A DNA stretch of 64,000 nt from Schistosoma mansoni (lineage: Eukaryota > Platyhelminthes > Trematoda > Strigeidida > Schistosomatidae): NCBI RefSeq assembly GCF_000237925.1, contig NC_031495.1:21454163-21518162 (forward strand), in the 5' to 3' direction. Below, piece after piece: positions 22,913 to 34,900 of the stretch. Position numbers and translations under genes: made by a program. Numbering within the stretch: position 1 is the stretch's first letter; every line of letters begins with the position of its first letter. The notes under the pieces were generated by a model that searched no databases, was not told the origin of the DNA, and saw nothing but the letters and a program-made list of their open reading frames with translations.

Positions 22913-25900
22913 GTAAGCAACTATCATCATCTCCCGTTTTTAAACGCGTAACTGTTCTTTCATGTTATCAAAAATTTCCGGCAATCCTTTTTTTATTTTA
23001 TGGTAAAGTAACGTGTAGTCAGTTAAAGAGATAAACGGAGTGTTAAAGGTTCCATTCTGAGTACATGCCGTGTGTCATTGTTTGATTTGATAATTTTAAA
23101 CAAATTGGTCATTTCACTTGGTATTGTTTGTTTAAGTCTTCCCATTCATGTTTAGGACTGCAATTGATCAGTCTCTTATTGGCATATGTGCATACTGTGC
23201 GTATTGCCTCGATATAGCCTTAATTCACAAGTATTGTAAGGACCCCGTGGCCGAGTGGATAACGCGGTGGCGTTTGAAGCGAACGGTATTGGGTTCGAGT
23301 CTCAGAGTGAACATCAACTCTGAGATGCAGGTACATCCAGCTGACGAGTCCCAAATAGGACGAAACGCGCGTCCTAGATTCCACTGTCCACCTTTGCTTA
23401 AAATTGGTCATTTGTTAGGTTGCTTATGAAGAAGCAATATTAGTTTTTTGTACAATCTTGTATGCAAGTTAGATTGTAATTCGCTTTGTACTACAGAGTC
23501 GTTCCATGATACCGTGATTCGTGACAACGAATATCTAAAGTGATCTGAAAGAATAAATAGTCCTGAAAGACTCTGGTCTGTAAGTTAAATCGGCAAAAGG
23601 AGTAAATACTGCTTTTAACAACCATGAAACGGATATTAGGAGTGTCGAAATGATTGAAAAAGGACTCTCTAGAATTAAATAGCTGGAATTTTTAATCTAT
23701 CGTTAAATGTTCAGCAGATACGATGGCTTAGCTACTCATCCAATTCGGATCAATTATCCAAACGGATATCTAATCTGGTAGTATTAATACACAAATGTTA
23801 CTCTACCCTTTCACACTTATCACCATCACTCATACTGCACATCGGTATATTTCGCAATTTTACCTAAACATGAGCGAAATAACGTTAATATGACCAAACT
23901 AGCTTTGACTGTACTAAATATTTTACTTTGACCCTCTGTGCTATATTAACTTGTATTCATTTAGTTACAGTTGCTTATTCATCCTTTGAAGAAGCGACTT
24001 GCAGCAAGTCGCGAAACCCCGGCCGTTGCTGCTATCTTTATGTGATGGTCGGGCTTGCTTGGCGTTATGAACCAATCGAGCTATATTGGCTGGGACAATC
24101 GTTCCCCAAGGTCCTACCATGCCAGACAGATCGGTTGAAGAGCAGTAAGACTAAAAGAAGGAAACACAAGGTCCGAAGGCGAAGTCATACTGCTGACTGT
24201 ACAAAGGTGTGACGGCAGTAAGGTATTTCCTTCAGACAATCAGCATAACTGCGATACTGCGTCCCACAAGGAAGGGTGAGGTTAAAAAAGGTCGACCCCC
24301 AAAACACACACCTCACCTTATCCTACGAATTTCTGTCTTTCATGGCAAGGTCCCAACAAGTACGGAGCTAACACGAAAATTACTCACAAAAAAGGTCGTG
24401 TGTGACCGACTTCAAGTGGTTGTGCTTTGAGCATTCGTTTATTTCTGATAAGCACTAATTTTAAGCATAAGGAGAGACATCGTCTAACACGGCAACTCCC
24501 TGAACTAAACCAATGATGAACTCAAATAGACCATATTTCCGTCATTCATCGTTGAAAAGGCTCGATAGAAGACTGCCGATCGTTCCGGAATACATATTCA
24601 AACTCTGATCATGCTCTAATACGAGCATGCATTTGCTTGCGCCTCACTAGACACCGAAAAATCACATTAAGAAGACCCATTAGAATTGAACTGAGGGACG
24701 AGAAAGCCAAAAGTAAGTTCTAGGAACAACTGAGTTTACATTTAGGCAGTTCTGTAAACGAGGCTGACCCAGATGTTGATTAGAAAGATATATGAACAGG
24801 TGCGACAACTATTGCACTGATAGATTTTCGTAAACTTATACGATCAGGCTCCGAACGCAATGGAGAGCGAAAACAAATCAGATATAAGCTAAACAAAAGT
24901 CTCCGGAACGATCGTGATCAGTGGTGGGCAACGAAAGCAAGGGATAGAAAAGCCAGAGGCTGTACGTAAAATTAGACATCTTTGCGGACTAATAAAGGAT
25001 AGTGGAATTAAAAAGTCTTGTGAGGCAATTTGGGAAAAAAGACGGCACTCTGCTCTCAGTTTAAAGGTTTAAAACGATAAGCGGAACACTAACAAGAGAT
25101 TCAGCTACCCGCCATCTCCAAACAGCCAGAATGGAATATTGAAATAAATTCCTCAACACTGATTGAAGTTCAAAAGCTATAGCTAATCTGAAACGAGGAA
25201 GGGCAAAAGAATAAACTCCAGAGGTCTTTAGGGATGATGGTCCAGTTTTAGCGATTAGGTTGTCAAGTATTTTAGCTAAAATCTGGGAGTTGGACGTTAT
25301 CCCATGTGACTGGTTGCAATCACTGATCGTACCTATATATAAGAAGGGGTCAAAGTCATCCTGTGATAACCATAGAGGGATTAGTTTGACTAACATAGCA
25401 TCTAAAATATTAGCCTCAACAACTATAGGACTCCTAACAAATACTCGTGAACTTCAAACACGAGAAAATCAGGCTGCCTTCAGATTTGGTCATGGCTGCA
25501 TCGACTACATATTCACCACCCGTCAGATCTTAGGAAACAGGCATGCTCATTCTTACTCGGCAATGGTAGATTTTCACTTTAAAGCAGCATTTGACTCTGT
25601 AGACTGAGAGGTTCTGTGTCAGTGAATGTCATTGAAAGGTGTACCTCAGAAGTACATAAACCCTGTGAAAACTCTTTACTCGAATACTACCAGTCGAGTG
25701 AGAGCTTATGGCGAACTGTCATCTGATTTTGAAATCTCAAGTGGTGTCCAGAAAGGCTGTCCACTATCTCCATTTTTGTTCAATTTCACTATAGACTTAC
25801 TGCTGGGAATAACATTTTCGTCAACTGAATTTTTGGGAAGTGATCTCTTTTCAGGAGGTCCACTTATTGACTGATAACGCAGATGACATAGTCCTGCTTG

Positions 25901-28900
25901 ATGAAGACGCTGATAAAATGCAGAGTCTTCTGTTAGTACTGAGCAACAACGCCAGGATGTTTGAGATGCATTCCTCCCCTCTAAATGTAAATTTTTGCTT
26001 CAGGACTGGCCTACGTCAATACCTGAACTAAGGATAGGGAGTGAAGTAGTCGAATGCGTGGACAACTCCACTTATCTTGGAAGTCTGATCAGTCCTAATG
26101 CGTTGGTGTCTGACGAAATATCTGCAAGGATTCAGAAAGCTCGTTTGCCTATGGTGAAGGTGAGACAGCCGTCTATCGATTAAGAGACGAGTATACTGCG
26201 CAGCAGTTGACTATGTTCTACTTTACGACTGCGAAACATGGCCATTAAGAGTAGAAGATGCTCGTAAGTCATTAGTATTTGACCATAGATGCCTTAGAAA
26301 TATTGTTCGCATCTGCTGGGACCACCGAGCGAGTAATAGTGAGGTTATACACAGGGTATTAGGGAATGATGATAAATCAGTCGATAAGATTGTGAATCTT
26401 CATCGACTGAGATGGTTGGGCCACGTATAACGCATGCCCAACCACCGATTACCACGACGCACAATACTGACTAGTGTTGGAGATGTATGGAAGTTAGGGG
26501 TGGCAAAATCAAAACGTGGCATCAGTCAATAAATTCACTAACTTCTGGTCTGAGCCATGTTAGTGGATGCAGACTATTAGTTTGGGATCTGTGTGACCAT
26601 CGTAACCAATGATTGGAGACTGTGGGTGACATGGCACAAAATCAATCACTATGGCGTAGGTGTACACACTCTTTGTCTTCCCTTAAACCGTGAGGTCAAA
26701 AATACTTTACACCTTTCTTTCTATGAATTAAATCTTTCTTCTTGTATTATATCCTTATGTGTGATTTTTTAAAAATATTACCATTGAAGTAACTACTTCT
26801 TTGAATATGGTGTTCATCTTGTTGTGCTAATAAGGTATGGAAACTTCGACTGATGCATATAAGTGTCTGATCCTACATTGTTGATAACTGACTGAAGTCG
26901 CCAACCATCAGACTTTCAATCTTCGCATTAGGATATTACTAATATCTCAATTATTTGTTGTTTTTTTTTGCTTAGCTGATGGATTATACCAAGAAATTGA
27001 TATATCTGGTACATTCTCGGTGAATCCGTTTCAAATAGACTCGGAAGTTATCTCATCAGGATTTAGTCAATTATCCAATGCAGTGATTGGTGCAGAAATT
27101 CCAGACTCTGCTAATAGGAAGTCTGTCCCTACTGTTTCTTGCGGATTGTATAATTGTTTTGGTTCTTTTATTTAACTAATTATTCTTCCTAGGCAAATTC
27201 ACAATGTAACATGAAAGAAAAACCCAAACTTTTAATCAGTTAGGTCTTCGACCATTTCTTTAATGAAATCTCCAGTTTGAACCAGAATTATTAGCTTCCT
27301 TTCTACTTGTTTGTAAGTAATACAGTGGTCGAATTTTTATATACCAAATTGTTTCCTCCGAAAGGCAATTAGAAAATTAAACATGTCTAGGAGTCTAAAC
27401 AAGAAAATAATAAACGCGCTTTTCCTCCTGAAGACATGAGGCAACTATAATTTTAGTAATTTTTCAGAGGATATTTAAGGACAATCTTTGTTCCAACTTT
27501 AGATTGACTATTTGTCTTTTGACGAATTTTCTACCATTCTTTGTTTGATTTTCAGTCATTTGGGTTTGAGCGTCTGTCGTCATTCCGGTGAACTTAGTTA
27601 ACAGCATTGGTTGTAAGTCGTCTACAAACTGGGGGTATAAACTCAGGTTATGGTTTGCATAAGATCTAGAGTTATTAGCCAGCAGACCAAGTCAAAATAG
27701 GCAGTGCAAAGTCTGAACTCGTTATCTGTTTGTTGGAATTTAAGTGTGTTAACCACTAAGGAACTACAACAGTGACTCTTTATCCTAAAGTAGTGTTTCG
27801 ACCAACTCTGTCTTCCTACACTATATACTATAATTGATAGACTTGTAAATCCATACCCATGGAATTCAACTAACTTCATTTGTCAAAAATAATGTTCGCT
27901 TCTATCATAGAAGATAATGTTTCTGTCTGTTTCAGCTGTTGCATTGATCTACAGATAAAAATTACAAAAATCTTTTATTGCTTTTAACTATAATCGAGTT
28001 CAGTAATGGTTGCTCTTGAGTTTGCATACTTTAAGATCTGGTATTATTGGCTGATATAATCTTTAAACCCTGCTTCAGTTTGGGCACCTGGGCAGTATCT
28101 CAGCCCTCACACAAATCAAATGAGATTTGTGCGGCGCACATGTATCTGGTGCTTCCTTGTACCAATATTTATGTGTTTAAATAAATAAATAAAATAATGT
28201 ATTTTCGGAGCATTCATCACCTAACACCTATGTTTTCTGCATTTTAAGCTGAAACAGGGTCTCTGCAGTTCTGTTTTATCTAAGTAATCAGATCTATGAT
28301 TTTTGTTTTTTATTTGCGTATTTATTGTTTCATACCTAATATTTATGTGTACAATATTCTCTTAGCTTCTCATCTAAAATGAAGAATACCGAATCAGATT
28401 TTGGACTCAAATTGAGATCATATCAAAATACAAGATTGTGTGAACATGAATTTGGGTCTACTATATCAAAAATTGTTCCTGTGAAAACTGTAAGTGTGTT
28501 CTAATTTTGAATGTTCATCTGATATGGTGTCTAATTGATCTCTCACTATAACTGATTTTCCGGGTATAGTCTGTGTTTGAGCCAAACTGCCCATTTTAGG
28601 ATATTTGATACTATCTGGCTGCCCAACCCAAATATAATTCCGGTGATTTTAAGTCTGACAATCTTTATAGCTGAGTTAAACAATGACTTTCCTAATTAGG
28701 CGAAACGTTTATTGCATTATGTGACATTGATTTCAACTTAACTATATATCATTTGCCATTGAAACAAATACTACACTTAAATTGTCTGTGAATAAGTCAG
28801 TATATCATAGTTATTCCACTGTTCGTGACCCATTGTAGTTGTATTGGATTTTCCATGGTGTGGCTGATTAATGAAATCGCACATTTTAACAGTGTTCATA

Positions 28901-31900
28901 TTTACCTACTGATGATAACAAATGAATGCAAATTTATGCATGACAATCCAAAATTCTTTTGAAAAACATCTCAGCCAATTAGAACACTAAATTTTGACAT
29001 CATTTCAAGATGGAAAAACAGACGATTATACTGTTTTTGCCTTGTTTAAGTGTAAAAGTTCCTTCTAGTTGTTTGTGTTTACATGAAAAGAGAATTGTTT
29101 GAAAAGGTCTCCCAAAAGTTTGTCTTCTTAGTTCCAGTTGATAGTTTTAAATTTCAGGATTTTTTTTATCACCGATCGTTTACACTCAAAATCCGCTAAT
29201 AACTAAGTGATCAGTAGTTTGATAGTTAAGGAGTTCGACTTTGAACCACTAGGTCTCATGCTCGAGTTCTATTCCACCTACTTCAGTCTGGGTAACTAGG
29301 CTGTACCACTAATCCTCATACATAAGGTGTGACTTAAAGTCGAGTGTATCAATCTGTATTCTATGAGTTGCATTTTTATTTTTCTTTCAATTCGCTCTGA
29401 AACAACTCGTCAAAACTACTATCCTTCAATATTCTTGTAAATAAGCAGTTCCTGTAAGTTTTGCGACCGAATTGCAAATAATTCTAATATTTAAGTTACT
29501 GTGTATGTAGAAATTGACTTCATTCAACCGACTTATTATTTACTATCCTTTCCAGTATATTTTAAATTGAACCAACGTTTTAAAGTAAGAAAAGTTGACT
29601 CCTTTCAGACACTTTTCATTCGATTAGTCAATTTATAATTAATGAACCCCCACCAATATATTTACAATACTCCATATAATCTATCACTTTCAAAAATTGG
29701 CTTACTAGCGGTATTATTATTATTACTTTATTACTACTATGGTTATCTGGAATAAACCTAAAACTTAACGATTAGGTTGTCTATATATACATAAATTTTG
29801 TGATATGTTATGTCTTCACCTTTTGTCTTGAGTGAAGATCTGGATCTCTAGTTAAGTTCTAATTGCTTGTTTTTCTTAATAGCCTGAGCGTATGACTGTG
29901 GGAAACGTCTTAGTACATGACTCAGAGCCTTTAGTAAGTCAAAGGGTTGTTGATTCGCCTCAAACTACACCTTTTGATGTGGAAAATCAAGAGCCTTGTA
30001 AAGTGGAAACAATTTTGATGAACAGTATCTCTACATTAACCTTTGGTAATTGATTTTTTCAATAATTTTGTTTGAATTTAGATTTAAGAATTTGGTTTAT
30101 AACCCATATTAGACAGAATAAGCTCTTATAATTCCTTTGCATTTGATTAACTGACTGATTTTTCACAAAGTTTTTCCACCTTTACTATAAATGAGGTCTT
30201 TTATTTCATCTGTTGTTCATTTCGTAAACACTTATTTTAGACTGAGAAACCTAACTATGATCTATTGTTATAAGTTGCTTTGATATATTTATGTTCTATT
30301 GTCTGAGGAAAATTATTTTTAGATACAGTTATTCAAAAATAACGTAGAACTTGACATAAAGCTGTGACATCCCATCTCGCCACATTCAGGAAGAAATTCA
30401 CTAGATGAAGTACTAGCGAGTCAAAAACACAATATTAACGGCAATAAAAAGTGGAGGTAGAAAATATAAGTTAACTGAATCATAATGCAATAATAATAGT
30501 TTTAAAATAATATTAAGATTACTATTTAGATAAGGATAATGAATGAGCACATCTGCGTGACTTCGACTACTTTCGACAGCCTTCATTTGAATTCTCTTAA
30601 ACTCTAGAAGAAAGTTTCATTTCTTAAGACAACTCATCCCCGGTTAATTACCCAGTAGATTGCTACTTTATCTTAGTCTAGTCTCTTTATTCGAATTCCA
30701 GAATACTTCGCCAAGCAAAATTGCATATTGGAGGATGTGGTAGCTCTGCTCTGATTTCCAATCCACCTTAGTCAATAAAATTGCAAAGTCTCGTCAACTG
30801 ACATACTATTTTTATCTAGTGTTTTACTCCAAACTTCAGCACCGAACGAGTAATTCAAAAAAACTTTCAACGCTCATGGGGGCTCTGACACATCCATCTT
30901 TCATTAGTTTAAACTGTTTTACGAATAACTTCGTCTTCTATTTTTGCCTGTTCATAACCACTTTTTTTCTATTCTCATACTTTAACTTACATGTCGTTCC
31001 CGTTGTATTTTCCATAGAACCGTCATTAATTCACCAACCTTTAGCATGTACTGATAAGAATGAATTGCTAAACACATTAAACAATATGCCTTCACTTCTT
31101 CAAACAACAATAAAGCAAGGTGCATTGCTAGAGCCTAACATCAACAATAAGAGGAATGCAACTCAGTTATTTCCACCATTGTCTACCAAAAGTTTCGAGA
31201 GTATCAGACCGAAAATCCCAAAGAATGGATCATTATTGAAAAATGATTCAAATTCATCTGTTGTAATTGGATCTAATTCATGTAGCCTCGATTTGAATAA
31301 TGGTCATTCATTTTCATCAAATAGTGAAAATTGTCGATCAGGAAGTTGGCTCCGAAAATATCCAACTGATAACGGTGCTAATATTATTGATACAGTGAGT
31401 TTTATTACCCTCTATGGATTAATATTTTCAGTATAACACGACCCGGAGTACAAGAACTAATTTTGTCAGTAAGAATGTTGACCACAATATAATAGTCCTT
31501 TGATTAAAGTCACTAATATCAGAGGTTGTACAAAAGAGGACCCACAAATGGAAAGTCTTTAAAGTGATATTGTAAGAGCTAAGTGAACGGGATGATTTAA
31601 TTTGTTTATTCTGGTTAGTGTTTTTTTAGCAAGGTTGTTTCAACAGGATATAGTTACTGTCCCTATGCCCAACCTTCCTCTTTACCCGGGTTGGGACCGG
31701 CAATAATCCTAGAAAAGCTACAGGTGGAGTGGAAAAGCAACAGGACCTGATAATATACCAGCTGTAGCAATGAAGTCAGATATAGGAGCAACTTCAAACA
31801 TGCTTCACGTCACATTCAGGAAGATTTTAGAGAAAGGACAAGTGCCGACAGACTTGAAAGAAGGATCTCCCATTACAATACCAAAGAAAGGAGATCTGAG

Positions 31901-34900
31901 CAAGTGTGAGAACTACAGAGGCATCACACTACTATCGGTGCCGGGAAAAGTTTTCGACAGTGTTGCTGAACCGGATGAAAAATTCAGTCGATGCCCAACT
32001 TTGAGATCAACAGGTCGGATTCCGTAAGGATCGGTCGTACATAAACCAAACTGCGACACTACGGATCATCGTTGAACAATCAATTGAGTTGAATTCGTCA
32101 CCTTAAATCAACTTCTTTGACTATGAGAAGGCGTTTGACAGAATGAATAGAAGAAGCTTATGGGACCTTCTTCAACATTATGGTGTACCTGAGAAGATTT
32201 TCAAACTCATACGAAATTCATACGATGGACTACAGTGCGAAGTCGTGCATGAAGGACAGCTGACAGACGCATGCCAAATAAAAGACCGGAATCAGACAAG
32301 GCTGCTTACTCCCCTTTTCTTTTTCTTCTGGTGGTTGATTTGATTATGAATACCTTCACATCTGAGTGGATGCACGGAATACACTGGATAGCTTGGATGC
32401 AACTAGATGGTTTGGACTTCTCCGATGACCTAGCTCTTCCATCCTATCGTCAAAAATGTGCAGGTATTTATAATCAATTGTCTACGAAAGATGCTGAATG
32501 TCCGTTGGCCGGATATCATCAGCAACAGGCTGCTGTGGAAGAGCACTAGCCAGCTTCGATCTGAAGAGGAATACCAAAGAAGAAAGTGCGCCGAGAATTG
32601 GAAGCAGACATGAATAGGATGAGTAGCAACTAGAAAGTATTGCCTAGGACAGATTTGGATGAGGAATACTGGTGGTCAGTCTATGCTCCTCCACGAGGAG
32701 TAGCATGCGTAACTGAGTAAGTTTCAGTGGTTGCACTAACAAGTTGTCGCTCAAATCTGTTTTTGGGAATAAATTAGTTATGAGGCAATTATGTAATGCA
32801 CCAAAGAGGAAATTAGGAAAAGACACTGGAAGTGGATAGGACATACATTGTGAAAATCATCAAACTGCTTCACGAAGCAGGCGCTAACTCGGAATCATTA
32901 AGGGAAACAGAGAAGAGGAAAACCAAAAAACAAAGTGCGCCGAGGACATTGTTGAATGGAGAATGCTAGTTGTTAGCCCACACTCCTCCACAAAGTATAT
33001 GTGTAAGGGAAAGGGCTATGTTATATATTTCTGTTCCTAGGGCTAAACATGCTGAGTGTTTATAGAATAGTCATCCTACGGATCCCGACCGTTGCTGCTA
33101 CCTTGACGTGGTGGTCGGGCTTGCCTATCGTGATGATCCAATCGAGCTATGCTGGCTGGAACAATCGTTCCTCAAGGTCCTACCATGCCAGACAGGTCGG
33201 TTGAAGAGCGGTGAGACTAAAAGCAGCAATCCCAAGGTCCGAAGGCGAAGTCATACTGCTGACTGTACAGAGGTGTGAAAGCAGTAAGGTGTTTCCTTCA
33301 GACAACCAGCATGACAGCGGTGCTGCCTTCCCACAAGGAGGGATGGGGTTAGAAAAGGTCGACCCTAAAAATGCACACCTCGCCTTATCCCACGGATTTC
33401 CGTCTCCGGCGGTAAGGACTTTTGAAGAACGGAGCTAACACGTCAAAAATCCCCCACAAAAAGGCCGTGCGTGACCGGCCTCAAGCAGTTGTCCCTTGGG
33501 CACTGCGGTCACGCCCCCAGGTCGTTAAGACCAACACTAATCCAACGTCTTTTTCAGGTCCCTCGAGAAATACCCTTCCACGGTGTGGGCAGCCGGGAAG
33601 TGATACTAGCCCTCATACCCGTAACTGCACACGAGACCAAGTTGGTCACTTTCAAATCCTTTCTACACCTCCTAATAACTCTCTTATCTCCACGACTAAC
33701 CCTTCCCACGTCCTTTTATCACCTCGCACCGCTAGGGCAAACGATTCGAGTACACAGAACGTTATTCCTGGTCTCCTGAAACCACGCTCCAAACTACATG
33801 TAGGAACTTTTAATGTCCGAACATTGTGCCAAATAGGACAACAGGCTTCCTTAGCTAGGACTCTAGAATCTTACACCATCGATGTATGCTGCGTCTCCGA
33901 AACGCGCATACAAGATCCGAGTAGTGTCATTCATTTGACCGCACCTAATCAAAATAAAGATTCATCTCGATACACGCTTCGTATATCTGGAAGCCCTGAT
34001 GCTGCTTCCCGTGGCCTCGCTGGAGTAGGTATAGCATTAAGTCCTAGGGCAGAACTAGCTCTTTTAGACTGGATCCCAGTAGACAGTCGTCTATGCGCTG
34101 TCCGACTAAACGGTTCAGTAAAGACCCGGAAAGATAGGGAAACTCGTCGTTGCCTCTTCGTCGTCTCTGCCTACTCTCCCACTGACTGCAGCTCAGACGA
34201 TATAAAAGATGAGTTCTACAGGAAACTTTCTGACCTTCTCCGAAAAGCTAGGCGTTCTGATGTAGTAATAATAGCAGGTGACTTTAATGCTCAAGTAGGT
34301 AAACTAAGTGAAAGGGAAAGACACCTGGGTGGATCTTATGGTGTCATGGCGAAAAGAACAGATAATGGCGACCGTCTGTTGCAGCTATGCTCAGATAACC
34401 GCCTATTTCTTGCAAATACTAACTTTAAGCATAAGGAAAAACATCTTTTGACATGGCGACCCCCGAATTCGTCACAACATTGGACCCAATTAGATCACAT
34501 CGCTATCAGCCACCGATGGAGGGGCTCGATAGAAGACTGTCGCTCATTCTGGGGCACATGTTTAGATTCAGATCATGCTCTAGTGCGAGCACGTATCTGT
34601 CTGCGTCTTACTGGTCGTAGGAAAGACACTGCAGGGAAGCCTCTAAGGGTTCTACTTAATGATAGGCAAGCTAAGAATATATTTCAGGAACTACTAGAAA
34701 AACAGTTAGGCAGCCATGTAAGTTGTGTCCACCCCGAAGCAGCGTGGAATGACATCCGAAAAGCTGTGGAAACAGCAGTGATATCCGCTAGTAAGGTAAA
34801 CCATAACGTTAGGGAGAAACAATGGATCTCGGCAGCATCTACCGCACTGATAGATGCTCGTAAACTCATCCCACCTGGCTCTGAACATAACGAAGAGCGG

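Noticed and set aside
30819-31017. Upstream extension of the nibrin exon 11 open frame
   Set aside because: A clear polypyrimidine tract and AG at 31017 put the exon start there, and the phase with exon 10 fits only that acceptor.
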